A stretch of DNA of 43,736 bases from Methylobacterium sp. (GTDB taxonomy: Bacteria > Pseudomonadota > Alphaproteobacteria > Rhizobiales > Beijerinckiaceae): the NCBI RefSeq assembly GCF_028290105.1, contig NZ_JAQGKL010000142.1:1-43736 (forward strand). The letters are read 5' to 3'. Each line of letters begins with the position of its first letter. Positions within the stretch are counted from its first letter, which is position 1. Made by a program: the position numbers and the translations under genes. A model generated the notes under the pieces. It had not been told where the DNA came from, searched no databases, and was given only the letters and a program-made list of their open reading frames with translations. This document shows positions 9,244-17,590 of this stretch, piece by piece.

Positions 9244-10044
9244 GTGCGCCGGTTTCCGCCCGAGCGCATCGTCTGCCTGACGGAGGAGACCGTCGAGACG
9301 CTCTACCTGCTGGGGCAGGAGGACCGCATCGTCGGCGTGTCCGGCTATGCCGTGCGGCCGGCGCGGGTCCGGCGGGAGAAACCGCGTGTCTCGGCCTTCA
9401 CCTCCGCGGACATTCCCAAGATCCTGGCGCTCTGCCCGGACCTCGTCCTCGCCTTCTCCGATCTCCAAGCTAAGATCGTGGCCGATCTGGCCCGCGCGGG
9501 CATCGCCGTGCACCTCTTCAACCAGCGCGATCTGCCCGGCTGCCTCGCGATGATCCGCACCCTCGGGGCGCTGGTCGGCGCGCCGGGGGAAGCCGATGCC
9601 CTCGCCACGCGGCTTTCCGGGCGCATCGACGACGCGGCTTCCAAAAACCTCGGCCGGCCGCGGCCGCGTGTCTATTTCGAGGAATGGGACGCGCCCATGA
9701 TTTCGGGCATCGGCTGGGTCTCGGACCTGATCGCGCAAGCGGGAGGCGACGATGTCTTCGCCGATCTCAGTCGCCAGCCGGCGGCCAAGGACCGGATCGT
9801 CACGCCGGAGGCCGTGATCGCGGCGCGGCCGGACGTGATCCTCGCCTCCTGGTGCGGAAAGCGCGTGAACCCCGACCGCATCCGCGCACGTCCGGGCTGG
9901 GACGCGATCCCGGCCGTGGCTTCAGGGCGCATCCACGAGATCAAGTCGCCGCTGATCCTCCAGCCGGGGCCCGCCGCACTGACCGATGGCTTCGACGCGA
10001 TCCGCGCAGCCCTGCACCCCGTGAAGGAAGCCCTCGTGCCCTAG
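9244..10044 (+). CDS. BtuF-like cobalamin-binding protein, no signal
   Basis: A 266-residue member of the helical-backbone periplasmic binding fold (BtuF/FhuD type): PPERIVCLTEETVETLYLLG at the N-terminus, then SADIPKILALCPDLVLAFSD, and RPDVILASWCGK in the second lobe. Such proteins are usually annotated as cobalamin or corrinoid binding. There is no signal peptide with this GTG start, only seven bases from the DedA stop, so the protein would stay in the cytoplasm unless another system exports it. No BtuC/BtuD genes or B12 riboswitch are nearby. The substrate is therefore uncertain. Confidence 0.78.
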   Translation: MRRFPPERIVCLTEETVETLYLLGQEDRIVGVSGYAVRPARVRREKPRVSAFTSADIPKILALCPDLVLAFSDLQAKIVADLARAGIAVHLFNQRDLPGCLAMIRTLGALVGAPGEADALATRLSGRIDDAASKNLGRPRPRVYFEEWDAPMISGIGWVSDLIAQAGGDDVFADLSRQPAAKDRIVTPEAVIAARPDVILASWCGKRVNPDRIRARPGWDAIPAVASGRIHEIKSPLILQPGPAALTDGFDAIRAALHPVKEALVP

Positions 10045-10451
10045 GGAAGGCGCGGATGCAGGACGCTCGGAGCAGCCCCCGAAGGCGCGTCGAGCCAAGC
10101 CCGCCGCTGGGCGATGAGGTGCTTCAGCCGAGCCGCCCGCTTCTCACGCCGGTCGCAGCCGCAATCGCAGGATCCGTCGGGACACTCGACGTTGCCCTCC
10201 CCGAACAGGCTCAGGATCGCCAGCACGAGGCCGAAGACGAAGAGCACCGCCAGGGCAACGAAGGGCCAGGCGAGTCCGAGCCCCACGAGGGCGGCGATCC
10301 CGAGCTTGAGCGCGAGGGATCCCGCCAGCTTCAGCTTGATCAGCGTCGCCAGGGTGGCGCCGGCCCCGAGGGACCCACGCAGGCCTCGCAGGACGCGTAC
10401 GCGCCATCGCCGACGCGCGGCGAGCGCTTCCAGACGCTGCAGTTCACGCAC
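10041..10451 (-). CDS. Small membrane protein with Cys cluster; start unclear
   Basis: The readable frame gives 136 residues with two hydrophobic stretches (LIKLKLAGSLALKLGIAALV and WPFVALAVLFVFGLVLAILS) and then a cysteine-rich CPDGSCDCGCD turn, which could bind metal, and a basic tail. I do not recognise it. The GTG start at 10451 has no Shine-Dalgarno sequence, and codons upstream in this frame read like real protein (GDTDLLDDRLEERERATG) back to a TGA. An ATG at 10539 in another frame (MATVSG) would join it with a one-base shift, so the gene may be frameshifted. It converges on the BtuF-like gene with a four-base overlap. Confidence 0.5.
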   Translation of the reverse strand: MRELQRLEALAARRRWRVRVLRGLRGSLGAGATLATLIKLKLAGSLALKLGIAALVGLGLAWPFVALAVLFVFGLVLAILSLFGEGNVECPDGSCDCGCDRREKRAARLKHLIAQRRAWLDAPSGAAPSVLHPRLP

Positions 10452-10654
10452 GACGCGGCCGGTGGCCCGCTCCCGTTCCTCGAGCCGATCGTCAAGCAGG
10501 TCCGTGTCTCCCGGGCCGAAATCCGCTCACCGTCGCCATGATCCGAACACGGCCGATCGATGCGCGCAACCGGGTCGCAGGTGACAAGCCGCATGGCGGC
10601 TGATTTCCTGGGCGAGGTCCCGATTCGGGACAGTGGTCCACGCATCAGAACCGC

Positions 10655-11140
10655 ATGTCAGCAGCCCTCGCGAACGTCATTCTCCCGCCCGACCGGCGCC
10701 AGTCGGCCACCGCGCTCCAGGTTCAGCGCGGGGTCCGGCGGCTCTTTGCCGAACTCGGGCACGTCACGATCCCGGAATTCTCCCTGGCCAACGGCCGGCG
10801 CGCCGACGTCATCGCCCTGTGCCCGGCCGGTCGGCTGACCATCGTGGAGATCAAGTCGAGCGTGGCCGATTTCCGCGCCGACCGGAAATGGCCGGACTAC
10901 CGCGATTATTGCGACCGCTTCTATTTCGCGATCCCCGAGACGCTCTCCACCACCCTGACGCCGGAGGATGCGGGCCTCATCGTCGCCGACGCTTTTGGCG
11001 GCGCCATCCTGCGCGATCCGGCGGATCACGCCCTGAGCGGCGCCCGGCGCAAGGCCGTGACCCTGCGCTTTGCCCACAGTGCGGCACGCCTGCTGCATGC
11101 CCTGGCCGACCCCGGCGCCATCCGCGAGGGAGCGCTCTGA
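10655..11140 (+). CDS. mmcB: MmcB family DNA repair protein
   Basis: A 161-residue protein matching MmcB, an alphaproteobacterial PD-(D/E)XK-type protein first linked to mitomycin C damage repair in Caulobacter. The putative nuclease core is visible as RRADVIAL followed by TIVEIKSSVADFRADRKW (Asp, then Glu-x-Lys), with WPDYRDYCDRFYFAIP after it. Length is normal. The start ATG at 10655 has only a weak Shine-Dalgarno match. It is followed 70 bases later by the cyclase gene on the same strand; in this group mmcB is often SOS-regulated, but I did not identify a LexA site. Confidence 0.85.
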   Translation: MSAALANVILPPDRRQSATALQVQRGVRRLFAELGHVTIPEFSLANGRRADVIALCPAGRLTIVEIKSSVADFRADRKWPDYRDYCDRFYFAIPETLSTTLTPEDAGLIVADAFGGAILRDPADHALSGARRKAVTLRFAHSAARLLHALADPGAIREGAL

Positions 11141-11210
11141 AGCTGCGGGCGGTGCCGGCCTTGCGCGAGGTGTGGTAGGAGCCGCCCCCGTCCAGATCGA
11201 TCGCCCCGTC

Positions 11211-12548
11211 ATGCGCCTACCAGTCCGACGCCGTCCGAACCTGGGGGATCCCGCCATCCTGCGTGGGCTCCAGGCCGCCTCGGGGCGCCGGTCTCTGGTC
11301 CTGCATCTCCTCATCGTGCTGGTGCTGCTCGCCACGGCGCAGGGCTACGACGGGTCGAACCACTCGGCCCTTCATGGGATCGGGCTGGGGATCTACGCCT
11401 TCGTCTCCCTCGGTCTCGGGATCACCGACTGGCGGACATCGCATCGCGCCGGCGAGGCGGAGCGCACGACGGAATGGCTGGCCTGGACCGCGACACTGCT
11501 CAATGCCGGCGTGGCGTTGCTCCTGGTGGTCGAGCACATGCTGATGGGGTCCGCCGAGACGGAGGAGACCGCCACGGCGGTGAGCCGCCTGCCGGCCTTC
11601 CTGCTGCTGCTCCAGACGGGGCTCACCATGCGGGTCTGGCACACGGCCGCATTCGCGGGTCTGGTGAGTCTGGCCTGGGGCGGCACCATCCTGCTGGTCG
11701 TCCTGGCCGCGGAAAGCTCCCTGCTTGGCCCCCATGTGACGCTGGCGGAGGAGGTGCCGGGCCTCCTGACCTTCCTGGCCGCGAGTGTCGTCGTCATCGA
11801 CGGGGTGCGCCGCCTTCAGGCGGCGGTGACCACGGCCCTGCGGATGGAGCGGGAGCGCACCAACCTCGCGCGCTTCGTGCCGGGCCGGGTGGCAGGCGAA
11901 CTGGCGGAAGTCGGCGGCGTCGGCACCGTCCAGTCCCGCCACGCATGCCTGTTCGGCCTCGACCTGCGGGGCTTCTCGGCTTTCTCGCGGGATCACGCCC
12001 AGGAGGAGGTGGTGCGGGCGCTGCTCGACGTCCGTGCCCTGACCCACGTGGCCGTCACGGAGCACGGTGGCATCGTCGACAAGTATGTGGGCGACGGCAT
12101 CCTGGCGCAGTTCATCGTCGGGCGACCGCAGGCGCAAGCGCAAGCCGCCCTGGCCTGCGCCCAGACGATCGCGGCACGCCTCGGCGGGTTGAATGCGGAG
12201 CGCGAGCGTGAAGGCCGCCCGCAACTGCGTGTCACCATGGCGCTGCATGCCGGCGAGGTTCTGGTCGGCGTCTTCGACGATGGATACAGGGCCGAGTTCA
12301 CGGTGCTGGGGACCGCGATGAACCGGCTCGCGCGGATCGAGGCCCGAGCCAAGGCGGCGGACCTGACGCTCGCGGCCTCCGACGACGTCGTCCGCCTGCT
12401 GAGCCCGGCGATCCGGTCCACCCTTCACCTCTCGGGCATGCCGCCCTCGGATTGCCGCGACACCCGCGACCTTCTTCTGTTCGCCGTATCCTGGAGCGAG
12501 GCCGCCGCAGCGCCGCCGGAGCATCGGGCCGCCATGCCCGTTCCGTAA
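11211..12548 (+). CDS. Membrane class III adenylate/guanylate cyclase
   Basis: A 445-residue inner-membrane signalling enzyme that should make cAMP (or cGMP) from the nucleoside triphosphate. The first half has about six hydrophobic segments. The C-terminal catalytic domain shows ACLFGLDLRGFSAFS (first metal-binding Asp), GGIVDKYVGDGILAQF (second metal Asp), and LHAGEVLVGVF, then TVLGTAMNRLARIE, the segment carrying the transition-state Asn and Arg. ATG at 11211 is the best start although its Shine-Dalgarno is poor; AGGAG sits 30 bases upstream. What the membrane part senses is unknown. Confidence 0.85.
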   Translation: MRLPVRRRPNLGDPAILRGLQAASGRRSLVLHLLIVLVLLATAQGYDGSNHSALHGIGLGIYAFVSLGLGITDWRTSHRAGEAERTTEWLAWTATLLNAGVALLLVVEHMLMGSAETEETATAVSRLPAFLLLLQTGLTMRVWHTAAFAGLVSLAWGGTILLVVLAAESSLLGPHVTLAEEVPGLLTFLAASVVVIDGVRRLQAAVTTALRMERERTNLARFVPGRVAGELAEVGGVGTVQSRHACLFGLDLRGFSAFSRDHAQEEVVRALLDVRALTHVAVTEHGGIVDKYVGDGILAQFIVGRPQAQAQAALACAQTIAARLGGLNAEREREGRPQLRVTMALHAGEVLVGVFDDGYRAEFTVLGTAMNRLARIEARAKAADLTLAASDDVVRLLSPAIRSTLHLSGMPPSDCRDTRDLLLFAVSWSEAAAAPPEHRAAMPVP

Positions 12549-12637
12549 ATGAGTCGACCTCCGGAGCCACGCAGTCCAGCGGTGCCGGTCGGCGATGGCT
12601 CGTCGGCGCCCCGGTCGGCGTCGACGAGCGGGTCCGT

Positions 12638-12826
12638 TCAGCCGGAGAAGGAGCCGAATCCCTCGAAGGCGCTGAACTTGCCGGCGGCGGATTCCGGCGC
12701 CGGACGATCGGCGGACGCGGCATCCCGCTCGGTGGGCTCGGCCTCGGCCGGAGCGGTGTCCGGCGGTACGGTCGTCTCCGGGATGGGGGGCCAGATCGGG
12801 CGATCCGGCTTCAGTGTCTGGCTCAT
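12638..12826 (-). CDS. Small proline-rich protein, unknown
   Basis: A 62-residue protein starting MSQTLKPDRPIWPPIPETT, then an Ala/Pro/Glu-rich middle and a glycine-phenylalanine tail (FSAFEGFGSFSG). ATG at 12826 follows AAGGGG about nine bases upstream on the reverse strand. No signal peptide or membrane span; it is probably disordered. Just upstream the sequence turns AT-richer, with GGAATAC repeated at 12850 and 12860, which could be promoter or operator. It is last in a row of reverse-strand genes from selO onward but may have its own promoter. Confidence 0.5.
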   Translation of the reverse strand: MSQTLKPDRPIWPPIPETTVPPDTAPAEAEPTERDAASADRPAPESAAGKFSAFEGFGSFSG

Positions 12827-12934
12827 CGATGCACCCCTTGCTGTGACGCGGGAATACTTTGGAATACGATATACCAAAGCCGATGAAAACCACGTTGCGG
12901 AGCCTTTCCCGATCCGCCATCGCAGCGCGGCGGA

Positions 12935-13228
12935 TCAGCCCTCCGCCTTGTCGGTCTGACCTGTCTTCACCCCGCCCATCGGATCGGTCTCGTCCTCACC
13001 CGACGCGTCCTCGCCGGTGCGGCCCTGCGGCGTCAGGCGCGGGCCGTCGATGGCGCCCTCGGTGCCCAGCCGATCCATCGGCTCGGCGGGCGTCTCCCTG
13101 ATCCTACCGCTCGCGGTGTCACGCGGCCCGGAGGCCAGCCCGCCCGCGTTCGCCGAGGCGGCGTCGCGCGATCCCTCGTCGATCGCCCGGGACGGGAAAG
13201 CGGTGGTGGGCGTCTGCGCCTCGGCCAT
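12935..13228 (-). CDS. Small hydrophilic protein, unknown
   Basis: A 97-residue hydrophilic protein beginning MAEAQTPTTAFPSRAIDEG and ending in acidic EDETDPMGGVKTGQTDKAEG. ATG at 13228 is preceded by AGAGGAGAT, a strong Shine-Dalgarno. It is rich in Gly, Ala, Asp and Thr with no membrane segment, and looks disordered like the small proteins at 28-31 kb. It starts 23 bases after the DUF4267 gene and is likely cotranscribed with it and selO. I cannot assign a function. Confidence 0.55.
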   Translation of the reverse strand: MAEAQTPTTAFPSRAIDEGSRDAASANAGGLASGPRDTASGRIRETPAEPMDRLGTEGAIDGPRLTPQGRTGEDASGEDETDPMGGVKTGQTDKAEG

Positions 13229-13251
13229 GAGCGGATCTCCTCTGTGGATGA

Positions 13252-13695
13252 TCAACCTCGCGGGCGGGGAGCCGGTTCTGGCTCGCGCGCCGGGCGTTGC
13301 AGGCAGAACGACAGAGAAAGAAGGACGATCCCGCTCGCGAGATGCAGCGCGATCGGCCAGTTCGACGGACCGGAGGATGCGACGAGCACGAAATCGCAGG
13401 CGGGGATCACGAGGCTCACGCGCAGGACCAGAACGACGGCGGATTGGCGCGCCCGCCACCCGAGCCCCGCGAGCATCAGCGCGAGCGCCGCGTCGCGAAA
13501 CCCAATGGCCCGGACATAGCCGACCGCGACGCCCTCCGGCGCGGGCAAGCCGAAGATCGCGGCACCGATGCTCGGGGCGAGGACGAAGAGCAACGCCAGC
13601 CCGGCAAAGACCGCCGCGAGACCGAGGATGCACGCGAGGCGCCATCCCCGCGCAGGACGGGATGAAACCTCGGTCCTCTCGCCCTCGAAACTCAT
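13252..13695 (-). CDS. DUF4267-like small membrane protein
   Basis: A 147-residue inner-membrane protein with about four hydrophobic segments (near residues 20-50, 60-85, 88-105 and 113-132). The segments VLAPSIGAAIFGLPAP, YVRAIGFRDAALALMLAGL and ACDFVLVASSG give the look of DUF4267 proteins, a family with no known activity. It begins 27 bases after selO on the same strand and is followed 23 bases later by a 97-residue hydrophilic protein, so it belongs to the selO unit. Confidence 0.65.
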   Translation of the reverse strand: MSFEGERTEVSSRPARGWRLACILGLAAVFAGLALLFVLAPSIGAAIFGLPAPEGVAVGYVRAIGFRDAALALMLAGLGWRARQSAVVLVLRVSLVIPACDFVLVASSGPSNWPIALHLASGIVLLSLSFCLQRPAREPEPAPRPRG

Positions 13696-13722
13696 CGGCC
13701 CGGCCCCACGCTTCGGACGGAC

Positions 13723-15201
13723 TCAGGTGCCGCAGAACGTGCGAAGGACGCGCTCGTGCGCCTGCGGCGGGTCTGCATAGGCCGCGAAGGCAGGCTGGTC
13801 GTCGTAGGGTTTGGCAAGCACCGTCACGAGCTCGTGGAAGGGCGCGAAGTCGTCACGTGAGATCGCCGCCTCGATCACCGCCTCGACCCGGTGGTTGCGC
13901 GGGATGAAGGCCGGGTTGACCCGGTTCATCGCCGCCCGACGCTCAGCCGGATCCAAGGGCTCCTTCGCGAGCCGGGCCCGCCAGCCGGTCCGCCAGGAAT
14001 CATAGGCACCGGGATCGTCGAACAGGGTGCGGATGGCCGCATCGCCCTCCAAGCCGAGGGCGGCGTCTCCGAGGCGGCGGAACGTCAGGGTGAAGTCGGC
14101 GTGGTTGGCGCTCATCGCCTCGAGGAGAGAGCCCGCGAGGGTCATGTCGGCCTCCTCCACGGTGGTGAGGCCGAGTTTCGCCCGCAGGCCCCCGTAATAG
14201 GCTGCCTCGAAGCGCGGCCCGAAAGCGGCCAGGAGATCCTGCGCCACCGCGATGCCGTCCTCGGTCTCGGGCGCCAGAAGAGGGAGCAGCGCCTCGGCGA
14301 AGCGTGTCAGATTCCAGTGCAGGATGCCGGGCTGATTGCCGTAGGCGTAGCGGCCCTGCTCGTCGATGGCGCTGAACACGGCGGCCGGATCGTAGGCGTC
14401 GAGGAAGGCACAAGGGCCGAAATCGATGGTCTCGCCGGAGACTGCGCAATTGTCGGTGTTCATCACCCCATGGATGAAGCCGACGAGGAGCCAGCGCGCG
14501 ACGAGGTCCGCCTGCCGCTCGACCACCCGCGTGAGCAGCGCCCGGTAGGGGTTTTCCGCCTCAATCAGGTCCGGATAGTGCCGGCCGATGATGTGGTCGG
14601 CGAGATCGCGTATTCCGTCGACATCGCCCCGCATGGCGAAGAACTGGAAGGTGCCGACGCGGATGTGGCTCGTGGCGACGCGGGTCAGTACCCCGCCGGG
14701 CAGCATCGTCTCGCGTATCACGGATTCGCCCGTGAGCACAGCGGCGAGAGCGCGGGTGGTCGGGATGCCCAGAGCCGCCATGGCCTCGCTGACCACGTAT
14801 TCGCGCAGGACCGGCCCGAGGGCGGCGCGCCCGTCGCCCCGGCGCGAGAACGGTGTGGGTCCCGAACCCTTGAGCTGAATGTCGCGGCGGATGCCATCGC
14901 GGCCCAAGACCTCGCCGAGCAGGATCGCGCGGCCGTCGCCGAGTTGCGGCACGCGGTTGCCGAACTGGTGGCCGGCATACGCCATGGCGAGGGGCTCGGC
15001 CCCCTCGGGCACCCGGTTGCCCGCCAGCACCGCGACGCCCTCCGGGCTGGCGAGCCAGTCGGGATCGATCCCGAGCAGATCAGCCAGCTTCCGGTTCACC
15101 TGGATGAGCCGGGGCGCGACAACCGGCGTCGGCGAGACCTTCGCGAAGAAGCGCTCCGGCAAGCGGGCATAGGTGTTGGCGAAGGGAATGGCGGGTGTCA
15201 T
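13723..15201 (-). CDS. selO: Protein adenylyltransferase SelO
   Basis: A pseudokinase-fold enzyme that transfers AMP from ATP to Ser, Thr or Tyr of target proteins, with a role in oxidative stress in studied bacteria. The 492-residue length is normal. Typical segments are AYAGHQFGNRVPQLGDGRA, DIQLKGSGPTPFSRRGDGRA (catalytic Lys) and GVMNTDNCAVSGETIDFGPC (metal-binding Asn and Asp). The tail ends TFCGT: Cys, third from the end, sits where eukaryotic SelO has selenocysteine. It leads a reverse-strand unit with the DUF4267 gene. ATG at 15201 starts directly with the conserved N-terminus. Confidence 0.95.
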   Translation of the reverse strand: MTPAIPFANTYARLPERFFAKVSPTPVVAPRLIQVNRKLADLLGIDPDWLASPEGVAVLAGNRVPEGAEPLAMAYAGHQFGNRVPQLGDGRAILLGEVLGRDGIRRDIQLKGSGPTPFSRRGDGRAALGPVLREYVVSEAMAALGIPTTRALAAVLTGESVIRETMLPGGVLTRVATSHIRVGTFQFFAMRGDVDGIRDLADHIIGRHYPDLIEAENPYRALLTRVVERQADLVARWLLVGFIHGVMNTDNCAVSGETIDFGPCAFLDAYDPAAVFSAIDEQGRYAYGNQPGILHWNLTRFAEALLPLLAPETEDGIAVAQDLLAAFGPRFEAAYYGGLRAKLGLTTVEEADMTLAGSLLEAMSANHADFTLTFRRLGDAALGLEGDAAIRTLFDDPGAYDSWRTGWRARLAKEPLDPAERRAAMNRVNPAFIPRNHRVEAVIEAAISRDDFAPFHELVTVLAKPYDDQPAFAAYADPPQAHERVLRTFCGT

Positions 15202-15313
15202 CGAGGGGGTGATCCCGTGTGCTCGGCGGTCGGCGCGTGTCGTGCCTCAGGTGGCGCGCGCCGGCGCCCAAGGCAAATCATGGCAGCCATCGCGGCGGTA
15301 GTCCGCATCGGCT

Positions 15314-15706
15314 TCAGCGCGGTAGGTCCCGATTCCGGGACGGGTGACGGGCCGCCCGCCGACTGGGCCGAGGCACCCGGTCGATCTCTGGGTCCGGCGC
15401 ATAGCGGGCGCCGCGCATGCCGCTGCCCTGGACCGCATCGTAGGGCCCGCGTCCGGTGCGGGCGCGATGGGCGGCGCCGGCTTGATCCCCCGGCGTCGGC
15501 GGCGTGCCGGGCTGCGAAAAGCTGGTCTCGGGGCGATAGGCCGGCCCCCAGCCGATTTCGTCGTCGCCAGCCGGGTCCTTGCCCGGAAAGCCCGTGACGT
15601 AGCCGGTGCTCTGGGCGGACGCCGGCAGCGGCAGGCCGGCGATGGAGACGAGCGCTACGGCGAGGCCGAGAATGGGCATACGCAGATCGCGGGTGGGGAA
15701 GCGCAT
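15314..15706 (-). CDS. Secreted hypothetical protein, 3' end uncertain
   Basis: A 130-residue product with a clear signal peptide (hydrophobic LGLAVALVSIAGLPL, cleavage after ASA) and a mature part that is Pro/Gly-rich with short motifs (GFPGKDPAGDDEIGWGPAYRP). I do not recognise it. After about residue 105 this frame becomes Arg/Pro-rich, while the -1 or +1 frame continues with a more protein-like tail (GRPVTRPGIGTYRAEADADY, ending at about 15247). A frameshift near 15370-15390 is therefore possible. It lies between PAP2 and selO on the same strand, separated from each by more than 100 bases. Confidence 0.5.
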   Translation of the reverse strand: MRFPTRDLRMPILGLAVALVSIAGLPLPASAQSTGYVTGFPGKDPAGDDEIGWGPAYRPETSFSQPGTPPTPGDQAGAAHRARTGRGPYDAVQGSGMRGARYAPDPEIDRVPRPSRRAARHPSRNRDLPR

Positions 15707-15845
15707 GGGCGATCCTTTCCGACGGGCCTAGGTGAGGCGGGGCGCTGAACGGCTTCGCCGACAGCAAGCGCGGACGTCCAGGCGCATCGGCGATGTCGGC
15801 AAGCACGCTCGTTCACGAGAAGAACGCCAGCCGTATCGGGGGGGT

Positions 15846-16895
15846 TCACCTCCGCCCCGGCACCTGGGCGAGCCGGCGCCGGTCGAGAACCGCGCGGCCG
15901 CCGATGACGAGGGCGGAAAGGGCGAGGCCTGCGAGGAGATCGGGCAGGTAGTGCCCACCGGCGCCGAGCGTCGCCACCATGATGATCGCGTTGAGCGCGA
16001 CCGCCACCGGGCCGAGGACCCGGACCGGCGCCAGTGCCCAGGCAGTCAGGGCCGCGAGGCAGACGTGGAAGGACGGGAAGGTCACGAGACCGCGGATGTC
16101 GCCGAGCGCCAGGGTCTGCATCGTTCCGGCGCGCAGTTTTGTCAGGGCGTCGAGGTGCCAGAGGGCGCCGGTGGTCTCGAGGGAACCCTCCGCGAAGGCG
16201 GTGACGCCGTAATGCGCGAAGGGTCCGGCCGCCGGTACCAGGGCGGCGATCGCCACCACGGCGAGAAGCAGCACCCCGAACATCCGCACGTAGGCCCAGA
16301 GCCGGCCGACGCGCCGGGTGGCCGCCAGAACCACCACCGTGAGCCCTACCTGCGGCCCGCTCGTGTGGTAGGCCAGGGCCAGCCACCGGGCCAGGCCCGG
16401 ATGCGCCTCCAGCACGCCGAGCCAGGCGGGCCAGTCGAAGCCGATGGCCGCCTCGAAACCGGCGAGTTGCGGGTCGGCCAGGGGCAGACTCCACGTTGCG
16501 GTAAGGTAGTGAAGCACGGCGATGGGCAGCGTGATCGCGATGAGGCCGGCGCTTGCCAGCGCCATCGTCCGCAGTTTCGGCTCGGACTTGATCGGCCCGA
16601 ACAGGAACGCCAGCGCGAGCAACGCCGCGACGAGGCCCGCCGCCCTGACGAAACCGTCCGGAACCAGGGTGATGCCGGAACGTGTGAGCCAGACGGCGTC
16701 GAGGAGCGTGATCGCGAGAGCCACGACCCACAGGCCCGGATGCGGCGCGGCGAGGGCAGACCGGACAGGGTCGAGGTGGCCGATCGGTCCTCGCGGCCTG
16801 GAGCGGGCGGACGCGTCCTCTTCGGGCCAGAGATGCCTTGCGAGCCAGGCGCCCCCACCCCGTGGGGGCAGGGAAATCGGTGTTGCGTCGCTCAC
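15846..16895 (-). CDS. PAP2 family membrane phosphatase
   Basis: A 349-residue inner-membrane protein with about eight hydrophobic segments and the C-terminal PAP2 core: TFPSFHVCLAALTAWAL (catalytic His in PSxH) and GAGGHYLPDLLAGLALS (His and Asp of the last motif). The arrangement resembles inositolphosphotransferase-type PAP2 proteins, which act on lipid phosphates on the periplasmic face; substrate unknown. GTG at 16895 is taken as start, with AGGG upstream; longer frames to 17138 overlap the divergent exonuclease and are unlikely. It is divergent from the exonuclease with about 100 bases between. Confidence 0.8.
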   Translation of the reverse strand: MSDATPISLPPRGGGAWLARHLWPEEDASARSRPRGPIGHLDPVRSALAAPHPGLWVVALAITLLDAVWLTRSGITLVPDGFVRAAGLVAALLALAFLFGPIKSEPKLRTMALASAGLIAITLPIAVLHYLTATWSLPLADPQLAGFEAAIGFDWPAWLGVLEAHPGLARWLALAYHTSGPQVGLTVVVLAATRRVGRLWAYVRMFGVLLLAVVAIAALVPAAGPFAHYGVTAFAEGSLETTGALWHLDALTKLRAGTMQTLALGDIRGLVTFPSFHVCLAALTAWALAPVRVLGPVAVALNAIIMVATLGAGGHYLPDLLAGLALSALVIGGRAVLDRRRLAQVPGRR

Positions 16896-16924
16896 CCGGA
16901 CCCTTTCGCTGGTTCGTCGAAGCC

Positions 16925-16950
16925 GGAACTCGACTTCCCGGCCGTTGGTT
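16925..16950 (+). promoter_or_regulatory. EcfG-type promoter candidate (exonuclease)
   Basis: GGAAC (16925-16929), 17 bases, GGTT (16947-16950). The alphaproteobacterial general stress sigma factor EcfG recognises GGAAC-N16/17-(C)GTT. The site reads toward the exonuclease gene and would start transcription about 40 bases before its ATG. The -10 first base differs from the usual C, and a chance match in a 70 percent GC genome is possible. Confidence 0.4.
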
Positions 16951-16996
16951 TCCGGGCGGCGCGCCCGCGCCGACGTTTCCCTCGGTGAAGCCGCCC

Positions 16997-17590
16997 ATGA
17001 CCCGCATCGCATTCCTGGATTTCGAAGCGTCGTCCCTCGGCAAGGCCAGCTACCCGATCGAGGTCGCGTGGGTCTTCGCGGATGGGGCGTCGGAAAGCTT
17101 CCTGATCCGCCCCGCACCGGCCTGGACGGACTGGGCACCCGAGGCCGAGGCGGTCCACGGCATTCCGCGCCAGCGCCTGATGCGAGAGGGTGTGCCGCAC
17201 GATTGGGTGGCCCTGCACATGCTCACGACCCTGAGGGACGCGGCCGTCTACGCCTCAGCGCCCTCCTGGGACGGCCAATGGCTCAGCCGGCTTCTGCGCG
17301 CGTCCGGCCTGCCTCGGCACGCCCTTCGGCTGAACGCGACGGCCGAAGCGCAGCGCCGCGCCGTCCTCGATGTCCTGGCGGCGGGCGGGTTGGCGGCAAG
17401 CCACCGCGACGGGGTCGCGGGCCGCGTGATGGCGGACCTCCGGCGGGAGGCGAAGGACGATCCATCCCCCGAGCACCGGGCGCTGTCGGATGCCCGGCGC
17501 GAGTGGCGGCGCTGGCAGCGCGCACGGGCTCGGGCGGAAGCTTTTCTGCGCGACAGCGCCCCTGATGCGCGTCAGGCCGCCCCGAGATAG
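16997..17590 (+). CDS. DEDD-type 3'-5' exonuclease
   Basis: A 197-residue protein with the start of an RNase T/DEDD exonuclease fold: FLDFEASSL carries the first Asp and Glu (residues 8 and 10), SYPIEVAWVF follows, SAPSWDGQWLSRLL holds the third Asp, and HRALSDARR the last His and Asp (DEDDh type). Such enzymes trim DNA or RNA from the 3' end with two metal ions. ATG at 16997 was chosen because the first motif begins six residues later. Its last 19 bases overlap the convergent ABC transporter gene. Confidence 0.75.
   Translation: MTRIAFLDFEASSLGKASYPIEVAWVFADGASESFLIRPAPAWTDWAPEAEAVHGIPRQRLMREGVPHDWVALHMLTTLRDAAVYASAPSWDGQWLSRLLRASGLPRHALRLNATAEAQRRAVLDVLAAGGLAASHRDGVAGRVMADLRREAKDDPSPEHRALSDARREWRRWQRARARAEAFLRDSAPDARQAAPR

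Noticed and set aside
9100-9260. Cobalamin riboswitch before the BtuF-like gene
   Set aside because: The gene starts seven bases after the DedA stop, leaving no room for an aptamer.
6657-9473. Very long forward open frame (about 938 codons)
   Set aside because: It runs antisense through the NUDIX, phzF and pdxY genes and its product is Arg/Gly/His-rich without domains; it is open because of high GC content.
11217-12920. Long reverse open frame over the cyclase gene
   Set aside because: Antisense to a clear class III cyclase; composition is low-complexity Arg/Gly/His.
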